Notes under the pieces: model-generated
The model's database searches: none
What the model was told of the DNA's origin: nothing
The model's input: only the letters and a program-made list of their open reading frames with translations
DNA from: Bradyrhizobium guangdongense
GTDB lineage: Bacteria > Pseudomonadota > Alphaproteobacteria > Rhizobiales > Xanthobacteraceae
Reading direction: 5' to 3'
Length of the DNA: 64,000 bases
Assembly: GCF_004114975.1 (NCBI RefSeq)
Contig: NZ_CP030051.1
Coordinates: 3,100,001-3,164,000 of the forward strand
Shown: piece by piece, positions 54,540-63,982 of the stretch
Layout of the letters: every line of letters starts with the position of its first letter
How positions within the stretch are numbered: the first letter of the stretch is position 1
Position numbers and translations under genes: made by a program

Positions 54540-55673
54540 ATGGGTTCACTGGCTTTATCTCGAACCGAAGTTATGGATCAGCCCGCACCGTCCATTGCGG
54601 GCGAGGTGGCGCGGATCGCACGCGAGCAACTCGCGCCGCTCGCCGCCGGTATCGACGACGGCACGGTCTATCCGGCCGAGGTGCTGCGTGCATTCGGCGC
54701 GGTCGGCGCCTGGAGCAGTCACGTGCCTCAGGAGGGACCTGCGGATTTGCGCTGCGCCATCCAGGCGATGGCGGCGATCGGCGAAGTCTGCGGCAGCACG
54801 GCCTTCATGGCCTGGTGCCAGAACACGCTGGTCTGGTACGCCGCCAACTCGACCAACGTGAAGCTCGCCAAGCGCTTTGGCGATGCCTTCTCGACCGGCC
54901 GCGTGCTCGGCGGCACCGGGCTCTCCAATCCGATGAAGAGCTTCTTCGGCATCGAGAAACTGAAATTGAAAGGGCGCAAGGTCGAGGGCGGCTACATCGT
55001 GCGCGGTGCGCTGCCCTGGGTCTCCAATCTCGGGCCGGGCCATTATTTCGGCACGATCTTCGAGCGTGAGGACGACAAGGGCACCGCAAGCGGCGGGCCC
55101 CGGACTGTCATGTTCCTGGCCGACTGCTCGGACCCCGCGATTACGTTGACACCGTGCAAGCCGTTTCTCGCCATGGACGGCACCGGAACCTACGGCGTGC
55201 AGTTTCGCGAGGTGTTCGTACCGGATGAATTGATCTTGGCGGATCCCGCCGAACCTTTCGTCAAGAAGATCCGCGCCGGTTTCATCCTGCTCCAGGCCGG
55301 CATGGCACTCGGCCTCATCAGGGACTGCATCAACATCATGGACGAGGTCGGCAATCCGCTCGGCCACATCAACCGCTATCTGCCGCAGCAGCCGGTGCAC
55401 TTCCGCGATCTCGCGAGCGAGCTCGAGGCCGAGACCATGGCACTGGCGCGCGACCCCTACAATGAAGAGGAGACCTATTGGCGCAAGGTGATTGCGCTCC
55501 GTCTTCGTGCCGGCGAAGCCAGCGTCGCGGCGGCCCATGCAGCGATGCTGCATTGTGGCGCACGCGGCTATCTCAAGAGCCACCGCGCGCAGCGTCGGCT
55601 GCGCGAGGCCTATTTCGTCGCGATCGTCACGCCTGCCACCAAGCAGCTGCGCAAGATGCTCGCCGATTCCTGA
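54540..55673 (+). CDS. acyl-CoA dehydrogenase-like flavoprotein
   Basis: 377 residues with acyl-CoA dehydrogenase features: an N-terminal helical domain (IAREQLAPLAAGIDDGTVYP, STAFMAWCQNTLVWYA), a middle beta domain (KGRKVEGGYIVRGALPWVSN) and a C-terminal helix bundle (GFILLQAGMALGLIRDCINI, AAHAAMLHCGARGYL). The catalytic Glu of classical members is not evident, so it may be a monooxygenase-type relative. GTG at 54525 is an alternative start. Lies between osmC and the rhodanese gene on the same strand. Confidence 0.85.
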   Translation: MGSLALSRTEVMDQPAPSIAGEVARIAREQLAPLAAGIDDGTVYPAEVLRAFGAVGAWSSHVPQEGPADLRCAIQAMAAIGEVCGSTAFMAWCQNTLVWYAANSTNVKLAKRFGDAFSTGRVLGGTGLSNPMKSFFGIEKLKLKGRKVEGGYIVRGALPWVSNLGPGHYFGTIFEREDDKGTASGGPRTVMFLADCSDPAITLTPCKPFLAMDGTGTYGVQFREVFVPDELILADPAEPFVKKIRAGFILLQAGMALGLIRDCINIMDEVGNPLGHINRYLPQQPVHFRDLASELEAETMALARDPYNEEETYWRKVIALRLRAGEASVAAAHAAMLHCGARGYLKSHRAQRRLREAYFVAIVTPATKQLRKMLADS

Positions 55674-55724
55674 TCTTTGCGAGTCCACCCCCGAAAGACC
55701 CCCAACCTCAACGGAGAGGCTGCC

Positions 55725-56603
55725 ATGACTGACGTTCTGATCACTGCCGTCGAACTCGCCGATCTCTTGAAGCTAGAGCCCTGTGTCGTGATCGACACCC
55801 GTAATCCCGACGCCTACGCCGCCGGACACCTTCCGGGTGCCGTCAACGTGCACGAGATCTTCACCTTCCTGGCGACCTCGACGCCGGAGGGCATCAGCGA
55901 GCTGAAGACGAAGTTTGCCGACGCCTTCGGCGCGGCCGGTCTCTCCGGCAAGGAGACGGCGGTGATCTACGAGCAGTCGATGAATTCCGGCTTCGGCCAG
56001 TCCTGCCGCGGCTATTACCTGCTCACCATGCTCGGCTACCCCAAGGTGAAGGTGCTGCATGGCGGCTTCGAGGCCTGGTCGGGCGCGGGCTTCCCTGTGA
56101 CCAAGGATGTTCCGACACCGGCCAAGGCCTCGTTCGCCATCGTGCCCGAGGCGGGCGACATCCTGATCGACGCCAAGACCATGCTCGCGGCGGTCGGCAA
56201 GCCCGGCATCGCCATCCTCGACGTCCGCGACGTCGACGAGTGGATCGGCGACAGCTCCTCGCCGTACGGCAAGGATTTCTGCCCGCGCAAGGGCCGCATC
56301 CCCGGCGCCGTCTGGCTCGAATGGTACCGCATGATGAAGCCGACCGCCGAGGGCCCGCGCTTCAAGTCCAAGGACGAGATCCTGGCGGAATGCGCCACCG
56401 TCGGCATCTCGCCGACGACGCCGGTTTATCTCTACTGCTTCAAGGGCGCGCGCGCCTCCAACACCTTCCTCGCGCTCAAGAACGCCGGCGTGAAGGACGT
56501 GCGGATGTATTTCGGCTCCTGGAACGAATGGTCGCGCGATCCGTCGCTGCCGATCGAGCAGGGGCTGCCGGTGGCTGCCCAGGTAACAGGCAAAGCGGCA
56601 TAG
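55725..56603 (+). CDS. tandem-domain rhodanese (thiosulfate/3-mercaptopyruvate sulfurtransferase type)
   Basis: 292 residues. Two rhodanese domains: N-terminal (VVIDTRNPDAYAAGHLPGAV, with no loop cysteine, YEQSMNSG) and C-terminal (AILDVRDVDEWIGDSSSPYG, loop Cys238 in LYCFKGARASNTF). Such enzymes move sulfane sulfur to thiophilic acceptors such as cyanide. Followed 120 bp later by the cyanate transporter genes, so it may link cyanide/thiocyanate and cyanate metabolism. Confidence 0.92.
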   Translation: MTDVLITAVELADLLKLEPCVVIDTRNPDAYAAGHLPGAVNVHEIFTFLATSTPEGISELKTKFADAFGAAGLSGKETAVIYEQSMNSGFGQSCRGYYLLTMLGYPKVKVLHGGFEAWSGAGFPVTKDVPTPAKASFAIVPEAGDILIDAKTMLAAVGKPGIAILDVRDVDEWIGDSSSPYGKDFCPRKGRIPGAVWLEWYRMMKPTAEGPRFKSKDEILAECATVGISPTTPVYLYCFKGARASNTFLALKNAGVKDVRMYFGSWNEWSRDPSLPIEQGLPVAAQVTGKAA

Positions 56604-56722
56604 AACCTGCATGTTTCCCGTGGCCCGGTTGCACAAGGTGCAGCCGGACCACGATGGAATTTTGAGCCGACGCGGCGGCCAGCGAAGCACGCCGCTCGGA
56701 TGTGACAAAGGGGCGCAGCAGC

Positions 56723-58102
56723 ATGTCCATTTTCGACGATCCCTTGGATGCCGACCGCGATCTTCAGCGTGGTTGCAGTTGTGGCCTGCACCAATCCGCG
56801 GCGGAGCACGACCAGGCGGCGGCGCTACGCTGCGAGCCTGTCGAGAGCGAGGAGAAGCGTTACGAGGGCGTGGTTGCCTCCGCCGTGATGCGCGCGATGT
56901 TTCCGCAGGACATGGCTCGGCGCGCGTTTCTGAAATCGGTGGGCGCATCGACCGCGCTTGCGGCGCTCTCGCAATTCTTCCCGCTCAAGACGGCGACCGA
57001 CCTGTTCGCCGATACCGGTGCGCCGGAAAAGAAGGACCTCAAGGTCGGCTTCATCCCGATCACCTGCGCGACGCCGATCATCATGGCGGCGCCGCTGGGC
57101 TTCTATGCCAAGCACGGCCTCAATGTCGACGTGGTCAAGACCGCCGGTTGGGCCGTGATCCGCGACAAGACCATCAACAAGGAATACGACGCCGCGCACA
57201 TGCTGGCGCCGATGCCGATCGCGATCTCGCTTGGCCTCGGGGCCAACGCCATTCCGTTCACAGTGCCCGCGATCGAGAACATCAACGGACAGGGCATCGT
57301 GCTGGCGACCAAGCACAAGGATAAGCGCGATCCCAAGGACTGGAAGGGGTTGAAGTTCGCGATCCCCTTCGACTATTCCATGCACAATTACCTCTTACGC
57401 TATTATCTCGCGGAAGCCGGTCTCGATCCTGACACCGACGTGCAGCTGCGATCTGTGCCGCCGCCGGAAATGGTGGCGAACCTCCGCGCCGACAACATCG
57501 ACGGCTTCCTCGCCCCCGACAACATCTGCCAGCGTGCGATCTATGACGGCGTCGGCTTCATGCATCTGCTTTCGAAGGAGATCTGGGACGGTCATCCCTG
57601 CTGCAGCTTTGCCGCGAGCCGCGAGTTCATCACCACGGCGCCGAACAGCTTTGCCGCGCTGACTCGCTCCATCGTCGATGCCACCGCCTATGCCTCGAAG
57701 GCGGAGAACCGCAAGCAGATCGCGGAAGCGATCGCGCCCGCCAATTACATCAACGCGCCGGTGACGGTGCTCGAGCAGGTACTGACCGGCACCTATGCCG
57801 ATGGTCTCGGCGGCGTGAAGACCGACGCCAAGCGCGTCGATTTCGATCCGTTCCCCTGGCAGTCTTTTGCGGTCTGGATGCTGACGCAGATGAAGCGCTG
57901 GGGCCAGATCAAGGGCGATGTCGATTACAAGGCGGTCGCCGAGCAAGTCTATCTGGCGACCGACACCAAGAAGCTGATGACCGAGATGGGCCTGTCGCCG
58001 CCTGCGAGCGCCTACAAATCGTTCGCGGTGATGGGTAAGACCTTCGATCCGGCCAAGCCGGAGGATTACGTCGCGAGCTTCAAGATCAGGAAGGCGTCCT
58101 GA
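56723..58102 (+). CDS. cynA: cyanate/nitrate-type ABC transporter substrate-binding protein
   Basis: 459 residues. An N-terminal stretch of about 55 residues with Cys/His (RGCSCGLHQSAAEHDQ) precedes a twin-arginine-like signal (MARRAFLKSVGASTALAAL), then the NrtA/CmpA-type domain: KVGFIPITCATPIIMAAPLG, FYAKHGLNVDVVKTAGWAV, FAIPFDYSMHNYLLRYYLAE and RADNIDGFLAPDNICQRAI. The cynA name rests on the cyanase gene four genes later. The leader before the RR motif is unusual. Confidence 0.85.
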   Translation: MSIFDDPLDADRDLQRGCSCGLHQSAAEHDQAAALRCEPVESEEKRYEGVVASAVMRAMFPQDMARRAFLKSVGASTALAALSQFFPLKTATDLFADTGAPEKKDLKVGFIPITCATPIIMAAPLGFYAKHGLNVDVVKTAGWAVIRDKTINKEYDAAHMLAPMPIAISLGLGANAIPFTVPAIENINGQGIVLATKHKDKRDPKDWKGLKFAIPFDYSMHNYLLRYYLAEAGLDPDTDVQLRSVPPPEMVANLRADNIDGFLAPDNICQRAIYDGVGFMHLLSKEIWDGHPCCSFAASREFITTAPNSFAALTRSIVDATAYASKAENRKQIAEAIAPANYINAPVTVLEQVLTGTYADGLGGVKTDAKRVDFDPFPWQSFAVWMLTQMKRWGQIKGDVDYKAVAEQVYLATDTKKLMTEMGLSPPASAYKSFAVMGKTFDPAKPEDYVASFKIRKAS

Positions 58103-58106
58103 GGCA

Positions 58107-58946
58107 ATGAACTCCTCCTTTCGCCTCCGGGCCGGCCTCGTCTCGATCGCGCTGCTCGCTGCCTTTCTCGGCATCTGGCATCTTGCGACGCGCTCGGCAG
58201 GGCCCGTGGCCACGATGAGCCCGGAATATGCCAAGCTGATGGGCCTGACCGCGACGCAGGGCAAATCCGCCATGCCCGGCCCGCTCGATGTCGGTGCCAA
58301 GCTGTGGGAGCATTTGAGGAAGCCGTTCTACGACAACGGGCCGAACGACAAGGGGCTCGGCATCCAGCTTGCCTATTCGATCGCCCGCGTCGGCACCGGC
58401 TATCTGCTGGCGGTGCTGGTCGCGATCCCGCTCGGTTTTCTGATCGGCATGTCGCCGCTGCTCAGCAAAGCGCTCGATCCCTTCATCCAGGTGCTCAAGC
58501 CGATCTCGCCGCTGGCCTGGATGCCGCTCGCGCTCTACACCATCAAGGATTCCTCGATCTCCGCGATCTTCGTCATCTTCATCTGCTCGATCTGGCCGAT
58601 GCTGCTCAACACCGTCTTTGGTGTCGCCAGCGTTCGCAAGGAATGGATCAACGTGGCGCGGACGCTGGAGGTCGGCACCTTCAGGCGCGCCTTCACCGTG
58701 ATCCTGCCAGCGGCGGCGCCGACGATCTTGACCGGCATGCGGATCTCGATCGGCATCGCCTGGCTCGTGATCGTCGCCGCCGAGATGCTCGTCGGCGGCA
58801 CCGGTATCGGCTACTTCGTCTGGAACGAGTGGAACAACCTTTCGATCACCAACGTGATTATCGCGATCCTGCTGATCGGCATCGTCGGCATGCTGCTCGA
58901 CCAGATCCTCGCGCGCTTCACGCGCATGGTCAGGTTTCCGGAGTAG
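58107..58946 (+). CDS. cynB: cyanate-type ABC transporter permease
   Basis: 279 residues, six membrane helices. NrtB-type permease motif EAA: ILGTxR-like block seen as ARTLEVGTFRRAFTVILPAA, then APTILTGMRISIGIAWLVIV. Starts four bp after cynA. Confidence 0.9.
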   Translation: MNSSFRLRAGLVSIALLAAFLGIWHLATRSAGPVATMSPEYAKLMGLTATQGKSAMPGPLDVGAKLWEHLRKPFYDNGPNDKGLGIQLAYSIARVGTGYLLAVLVAIPLGFLIGMSPLLSKALDPFIQVLKPISPLAWMPLALYTIKDSSISAIFVIFICSIWPMLLNTVFGVASVRKEWINVARTLEVGTFRRAFTVILPAAAPTILTGMRISIGIAWLVIVAAEMLVGGTGIGYFVWNEWNNLSITNVIIAILLIGIVGMLLDQILARFTRMVRFPE

Positions 58947-58952
58947 GGCGCG

Positions 58953-59873
58953 ATGACCGGCAAGTTCGTCTCGATCGAAGGTATCGCGAAGCGCTATTCC
59001 GGCGCGAGCGGTACGACGACAATCTTCGAGAATCTCTGGCTGTCGATGGCGCGCGGCGAGTTCGCCTGTGTGATCGGCCATTCCGGCTGCGGCAAGACGA
59101 CGGTGCTCAACATCCTCGCCGGCCTCGATGAGCCGAGCGAAGGCGCCGTCATCGTCGATGGCCGGGCGATTTCGGGTACCAGCCTCGACCGTGCCGTGAT
59201 CTTCCAGAGCCATGCGCTGCTGCCCTGGCGCACCGTGCTCGGCAATGTGAGCTATGCGGTCAGCTCGAAATGGCGGAGCTGGGATCGTGCCAAGGTGAGG
59301 GCGCATGCGCAAAGCTTCATCGATCTCGTTGGCCTCACCGGCTCCGAACACAAGCGGCCGTCGGAGCTGTCGGGCGGCATGAAACAACGGGTCGGCATTG
59401 CGCGGGCGCTGTCGATCACGCCGAAGATGATGCTGATGGACGAGCCGTTCTCGGCGCTGGATGCGCTGACGCGCGGCACGCTCCAGGACGAGGTGCGGCG
59501 GATCTGTCTCGAGACCGGGCAGACCGCGTTCATGATCACCCACGACGTGGACGAGGCGATTTACCTCGCGGACAAGATTTTCCTGATGACCAACGGTCCC
59601 GGCGCCGTGCTAGCCGAGATCGTCGAAAATCCCCTGCCGAGGGATCGCGGCCGCACCGATCTGCACCGCCATCCGCTGTACTATGCGCTGCGCAACCACA
59701 TCGTCGATTTCCTGGTGACTCGCAGCAAGACCTTTGCCGCCGAGACGCCGCATCACGATCCCCGCAACGTGCCGATTGTTCACATCGGCAAGCCCGGCCT
59801 TGCGATCGCATCGAGCGGCGAAGAGCCGCGACCGACCTGGATATCCGGGACCAATCCCGGATTGAGTGCCTGA
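58953..59873 (+). CDS. cynD: cyanate-type ABC transporter ATPase
   Basis: 306 residues. Walker A GHSGCGKTT, Q-loop FQSHALLPWRTV, signature LSGGMKQR, Walker B MLMDEPFSALD, H-loop MITHDVDEAIY. A C-terminal extension (about 240-306) carries a His-rich stretch (AAETPHHDPRNVPIVH). NrtD/CynD type. Six bp after cynB. Confidence 0.92.
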   Translation: MTGKFVSIEGIAKRYSGASGTTTIFENLWLSMARGEFACVIGHSGCGKTTVLNILAGLDEPSEGAVIVDGRAISGTSLDRAVIFQSHALLPWRTVLGNVSYAVSSKWRSWDRAKVRAHAQSFIDLVGLTGSEHKRPSELSGGMKQRVGIARALSITPKMMLMDEPFSALDALTRGTLQDEVRRICLETGQTAFMITHDVDEAIYLADKIFLMTNGPGAVLAEIVENPLPRDRGRTDLHRHPLYYALRNHIVDFLVTRSKTFAAETPHHDPRNVPIVHIGKPGLAIASSGEEPRPTWISGTNPGLSA

Positions 59874-59888
59874 CAAGGAGACGCCAAC

Positions 59889-60371
59889 ATGAAACGCGAA
59901 GACCTCACCGAGAAGCTGCTCGACATCAAGCGCGAGAAGGGCTGGAGCTGGAAATACATCTGCGAGAAGATCGGCGGCTATTCCGAGGTGCTGATCACAG
60001 GCGCGATCCTCGGCCAGATGAAGTTGACCAAGCCGCAGGCGGCGAACGCCGGCGAATTGTTCGGCCTGTCGAAGGCCGAAGTTGCGATGCTGAACGAGAC
60101 CCCGATGCGCGGCATGCCGATGCCGCCGACCGATCCCCTGATCTATCGCTTCTACGAACTGGTCATGGTCAACGGCCCGGCGTGGAAGGCGTTGATCGAG
60201 GAGGAATATGGCGACGGCATCATGTCGGCGATCGACTTCGACATGGTGATGGAACGTCTGCCGAACCCGAAGGGCGATCGCGTCAAGATCACCATGTCGG
60301 GCAAATTCCTGCCGTACAAATATTACGGCGCCAGCGGCAATGTGCCGGAGTATGGATTTAAGGAAGGCTGA
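59889..60371 (+). CDS. cynS: cyanate hydratase (cyanase)
   Basis: 160 residues. Helix-turn-helix-like N-terminal domain and the catalytic domain with Arg87, Glu90 and Ser113, equivalent to Arg96, Glu99 and Ser122 of the E. coli enzyme (block LIYRFYELVMVNGPAWKALI and GDGIMSAIDFDM). Splits cyanate with bicarbonate into ammonia and CO2. Last gene of the run; no carbonic anhydrase gene (cynT) is next to it. Confidence 0.97.
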   Translation: MKREDLTEKLLDIKREKGWSWKYICEKIGGYSEVLITGAILGQMKLTKPQAANAGELFGLSKAEVAMLNETPMRGMPMPPTDPLIYRFYELVMVNGPAWKALIEEEYGDGIMSAIDFDMVMERLPNPKGDRVKITMSGKFLPYKYYGASGNVPEYGFKEG

Positions 60372-60380
60372 GACCTTCCG

Positions 60381-60493
60381 TCATCGCGAGCGAAGCGAAG
60401 CAATCCAGAATCTTTCCACGGCGGCAGACTGGATTGCTTCGTCGCCAGCGCAAAATTGCTTCGCAATTTCGTCGCGGGCTCCTCGCAATGACG
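60381..60493. repeat. interspersed inverted-repeat element
   Basis: GTCATCGCGAGCGAAGCGAAG at the left is echoed by TCCTCGCAATGAC at the right; inner CAATCCAG / CTGGATTG arms. Lies between convergent cynS and purB. Belongs to the GTCATTGCGAG type known in Bradyrhizobiaceae. Confidence 0.8.
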
Positions 60494-60503
60494 GTGAAAC
60501 CTG

Positions 60504-61934
60504 TCAGAGGATCGCGCCGGGCGTGTACTTGGCCGCCTCGGGCTTCGCCTTCGCCAGTGCGTCCACCTGCTCGGCAAAGTAGTCGACCTGGGCGCCGGCG
60601 TCGCCGGAATTGGCGCGGCCGTGCTCGAGCACTTGGGCGAGCTCGGCTTCGCTGAGGCCGAGACGCTGATCGGCGGCGAGACGCTTCAAGAGATCGTTCT
60701 GCACGATCTTGCCGGTGCGCAGATCGCGGATGGCCGCGACCGCGTGCTCCTTGATCGCCTCGTGCGCGCCTTCACGGCCTGCGCCTTTCTTCACGGCTTC
60801 CATCATCACCGTGGTGGTCAGCAGGAAGGGCAGATAGCGGTTGAGCTCGGTTGCGACGACGGCGTCGAATATTTCCATCTGGTCGAGCACGGAGAGCAGG
60901 GTCTCGAGCAGGCCGTCCATGGCGAGGAAGGCGTCGGGCAGCATGACCCGGCGAACGACCGAGCAGGAGACGTCGCCCTCGTTCCACTGATCGCCGGCTA
61001 GGCCCGCCGCCATGGCGAGATAGCCCTTCAGCACGACATGCAGGCCGTTGATGCGCTCGCAGGAGCGGCTGTTCATCTTGTGCGGCATCGCGGACGAGCC
61101 GACCTGGCCCTTGGCAAAGCCTTCGCTGGCGAGCTCGTGGCCCGCCATGAGGCGCAGCGTCTTGGCGAAATTGCCGGGACCGCTGGCGAGCTCGGTGAGC
61201 ACGCTGACGGCGCGGAAGTCGAGGCTGCGCGGATAGACCTGGCCGACCGAATCGAAGCTCCTGGGCAGGCCGAGGTGCTTGAGAATCTGCTTTTCGAGCG
61301 CGCGCGCCTTGCCGGCATCGCCGTTGAACAGCGTGATCTGGTCGAGCCTGGTGCCGACCGCGCCCTTCAAGCCGCGCGCGGGATAGGTGTCGAGCACATT
61401 GACCAAGCTCTGATGCGACACCAGCATCTCCTCGCCGAACATGGCGATGCGCTTGCCGAGCGTCGTCACCTGCGCGGCGACGTTGTGCGTGCGCGCGGTG
61501 AACGGCATGTCGCGAAACTGCTTGGCGTGCCTGGCAAAGCGAATCAGGGCGGCGATGCTCTTGGTCTCGATCAGCTGCAGCCCGCGATAGACCTGGAGCT
61601 GCTCCACGTTCTCGGTGAGGTCGCGGCTGGTCATGCCCTTGTGCAGGTGCTCGTGACCGGCCAAGTCGCAGAACTCCTCGATCCTGGCTTTGACGTCGTG
61701 GCGCGTGATGCGCTCGCGCCGCATGATGGAGTCGAGATCGACCTGGTCCTTCACGCGCTCGTAAGCTTCGATTACGCCCTCGGGCACCGGGATGCCGAGG
61801 TCGCGCTGGCCTTTCAGCACGGCGATCCAGTAGTCGCGTTCGAGGCGAACCTTGCCCTCGCCGCTCCAGATGGCGCGCATGGCAGGCGAGGCATAGCGTT
61901 GGGCGAGGACGTTGGAAATGTGATCCTGTGACAT
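60504..61934 (-). CDS. purB: adenylosuccinate lyase
   Basis: 476 residues. MSQDHISNVLAQRYASPAMR at the start, TSRDLTENVEQLQVYRGLQL with the catalytic His region, the superfamily signature GSSAMPHKMN, and a C-terminal helical domain. Acts twice in purine synthesis (SAICAR and adenylosuccinate). An ATG nine bases upstream (61943) is possible. Confidence 0.97.
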   Translation of the reverse strand: MSQDHISNVLAQRYASPAMRAIWSGEGKVRLERDYWIAVLKGQRDLGIPVPEGVIEAYERVKDQVDLDSIMRRERITRHDVKARIEEFCDLAGHEHLHKGMTSRDLTENVEQLQVYRGLQLIETKSIAALIRFARHAKQFRDMPFTARTHNVAAQVTTLGKRIAMFGEEMLVSHQSLVNVLDTYPARGLKGAVGTRLDQITLFNGDAGKARALEKQILKHLGLPRSFDSVGQVYPRSLDFRAVSVLTELASGPGNFAKTLRLMAGHELASEGFAKGQVGSSAMPHKMNSRSCERINGLHVVLKGYLAMAAGLAGDQWNEGDVSCSVVRRVMLPDAFLAMDGLLETLLSVLDQMEIFDAVVATELNRYLPFLLTTTVMMEAVKKGAGREGAHEAIKEHAVAAIRDLRTGKIVQNDLLKRLAADQRLGLSEAELAQVLEHGRANSGDAGAQVDYFAEQVDALAKAKPEAAKYTPGAIL

Positions 61935-62026
61935 GCCGCCCATTTGGCACCGCTGGGGGCCGGCTGCAAGTCCGGGAGGAGGAGCGGCGGCCGGGCTTCC
62001 ATCGCCGTCTGCCGCCGCTGTTAAGC

Positions 62027-62350
62027 TTACTTTCCGGTCTTCACCTCGGCGGCTGCGACCGCGATCAACTCGCTCATCTTGGCGCGAATCGCCTGCTCGG
62101 TGATGGCGACGTTTTTGGCGGCGAAATCGGCCATGATTTTGCGCAGGACGTCGCCGTCGCCGGCTTCCTCGAAATCGGCCGCGATCACCTCCTTGGCATA
62201 GGCCGAGGCGGCTTCGCCCGAGATTCCGAGCTTTTCGGCCGCCCATAGCCCCAGCAGCCGGTTGCGGCGGGCTTCTGCCCTGAATTTCTGCTCCTCGTCG
62301 AGGGCGAACTTCTTCTCAAAGCCTTCTTCGCGCTTGTCGAATTCGCTCAT
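62027..62350 (-). CDS. DUF1476 / F1-ATPase inhibitor zeta-type protein
   Basis: 107 residues: MSEFDKREEGFEKKFALDEE, then AEARRNRLLGLWAAEKLGIS and a four-helix rest (AIRAKMSELIAVAAAEVK). This is the alphaproteobacterial zeta subunit family that blocks ATP hydrolysis by F1-ATPase. The N-terminal inhibitory region is present. ATG at 62350. Stands alone between purB and purC. Confidence 0.9.
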   Translation of the reverse strand: MSEFDKREEGFEKKFALDEEQKFRAEARRNRLLGLWAAEKLGISGEAASAYAKEVIAADFEEAGDGDVLRKIMADFAAKNVAITEQAIRAKMSELIAVAAAEVKTGK

Positions 62351-62692
62351 GCGTCTTCCAATTCCTTCGGCTGAACGGACCCGGCGGCCCTCGTTGCGAG
62401 GGCTCCCGCCCATGCCTACATAGAGGGCACTATCGGCGAAACAACGAGCCGAAAAGCCGCAGGCAAGGCGGTATAAGTCAGCGTCGGATGGGCCGGATCG
62501 ATTGTGCTGGGACAGCCAATCGGATAGGTTGCCTAAAGGCTTGGTTCCCGTTCTGTTTCCTCAGGTTTTCCGTCAGGTTTTCCTTGGGTTCGGATCGGTT
62601 CCAAACCGTTCACGGCAGCTCCGCTGTGGGTCGTAACCTGGTAACCGGAGCACACCAAATACATGGATTTCAACAAAACACGGTACATCCCA
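62351..62692. other. divergent intergenic region before purC
   Basis: About 340 bp holding promoters for the DUF1476 gene and purC. No riboswitch or repeat recognised. A GTTTTCC-rich stretch near 62565-62585 (two TTTTCC copies) is the only visible pattern. Confidence 0.5.
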
Positions 62693-63460
62693 ATGAGCCG
62701 TCGGCGTCGCATTTACGAAGGCAAGGCAAAGGTTCTGTATGAAGGTCCCGAGCCCGGTACCCTGATCCAGCACTTCAAGGACGACGCCACCGCGTTCAAT
62801 GCGAAAAAGCATCAGGTGATCGAGGGCAAGGGTGTCCTCAACAACCGGATCTCGGAGTACCTGTTTCAGCACCTCAACGATATCGGGGTGCCGACCCATT
62901 TCATCCGCCGCCTGAACATGCGCGAGCAGTTGATTCGCGAGGTCGAGATCGTGCCGCTCGAGGTGGTGGTGCGGAACGTTGCCGCCGGCTCGCTGTCGCA
63001 GCGCCTCGGCATCGAGGAGGGCACCCAGCTGCCCCGTTCGATCATCGAATTCTATTACAAGAACGACCAGCTCAACGACCCCATGGTGTCGGAAGAGCAC
63101 ATCACCGCGTTCGGCTGGGCCACGCCCCAGGAGATCGACGACATCATGGCGCTCGCCATCCGCGTCAACGATTTCCTCACCGGCCTCTTCCTCGGCATCG
63201 GCATCCGCCTCGTCGACTTCAAGATGGAGTGCGGCCGGCTGTTCGAGAACGAGATGATGCGCATCATCGTCGCCGACGAAATCTCGCCGGACAGCTGCCG
63301 TCTGTGGGACATCAAATCGAACGAGAAGCTCGACAAGGACCGTTTCCGTCGTGACCTCGGCGGCCTGCTTGAGGCCTATACGGAAGTTGCAAAGCGCCTC
63401 GGCATCCTCATGGAGAACGAGCGTCCGCAGGGCACGGGTCCCGTGCTGGTGAAGAGCTGA
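62693..63460 (+). CDS. purC: SAICAR synthetase
   Basis: 255 residues from the ATG at 62693 ([20 protein letters not shown]). Contains [40 protein letters not shown] and the ATP-site [20 protein letters not shown] blocks. An upstream ATG at 62663 would add ten residues not usual in the family. First gene of a pur operon with purS. Confidence 0.97.
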   Translation: MSRRRRIYEGKAKVLYEGPEPGTLIQHFKDDATAFNAKKHQVIEGKGVLNNRISEYLFQHLNDIGVPTHFIRRLNMREQLIREVEIVPLEVVVRNVAAGSLSQRLGIEEGTQLPRSIIEFYYKNDQLNDPMVSEEHITAFGWATPQEIDDIMALAIRVNDFLTGLFLGIGIRLVDFKMECGRLFENEMMRIIVADEISPDSCRLWDIKSNEKLDKDRFRRDLGGLLEAYTEVAKRLGILMENERPQGTGPVLVKS

Positions 63461-63473
63461 AGAGGAAGATGAC

Positions 63474-63716
63474 GTGAAGGCACGTGTCACCGTTACCTTG
63501 AAGACCGGCATCCTCGATCCGCAGGGCAAGGCCATCGAAGGCGCGTTAAAGTCGCTCGGCGTCGACGGCGTCGCCAGCGTGCGCCAGGGCAAGGTGTTCG
63601 ACATCGAGCTAGCAGGCGCCGACAGGGCCAAGGCCGAAGCCGCGCTGAAGGACGCGGCCGACAAGCTGCTCGCAAATACCGTGATCGAGAATTATGCAAT
63701 CGAGATGAAAGCATAA
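63474..63716 (+). CDS. purS: phosphoribosylformylglycinamidine synthase subunit PurS
   Basis: 80 residues from a GTG at 63474 (GAGGAAGATGAC upstream). VTVTLKTGILDPQGKAIEGA, then LKSLGVDGVASVRQGKVFDI and NTVIENYAIEMKA: the small PurS subunit that bridges PurQ and PurL. 13 bp after purC. Confidence 0.96.
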   Translation: MKARVTVTLKTGILDPQGKAIEGALKSLGVDGVASVRQGKVFDIELAGADRAKAEAALKDAADKLLANTVIENYAIEMKA

Positions 63717-63727
63717 AGGCGGGCGGA

Positions 63728-63982
63728 ATGTCCGAAGTGACGCCAGAGCTGATGTTCGAGGTTTCGAAATCGGTCCAGGCGCGGCTCGCGCAGGTCGATG
63801 GTAAAATCGATGAAATGAAGCAGGAAATCCTGGCGTTGCGGACGTCCCAGAATGCTGCTCGCCAAGACGTTACGAGTGTCTTTCAGGAGATCGCAGCAGT
63901 TCATGCCACCTTGGTGAGGCATGAAGGCCGGCTCGATCGCATCGAGCGCAGGCTCGAGCTCAACGAGACGCCTGTCCGATAA
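63728..63982 (+). CDS. small coiled-coil protein in the pur operon
   Basis: 84 residues, almost all helix with heptad spacing (MFEVSKSVQARLAQVDGKID, EMKQEILALRTSQNAARQDV, ERRLELNE). No membrane segment. 11 bp after purS, where purQ might be expected next. Rhizobial relatives seem to occur at other loci too; function unknown. Confidence 0.75.
   Translation: MSEVTPELMFEVSKSVQARLAQVDGKIDEMKQEILALRTSQNAARQDVTSVFQEIAAVHATLVRHEGRLDRIERRLELNETPVR

Noticed and set aside
63728-63982. Idea that the last gene is purQ
   Set aside because: The product is an 84-residue coiled-coil protein without any glutamine amidotransferase motif.
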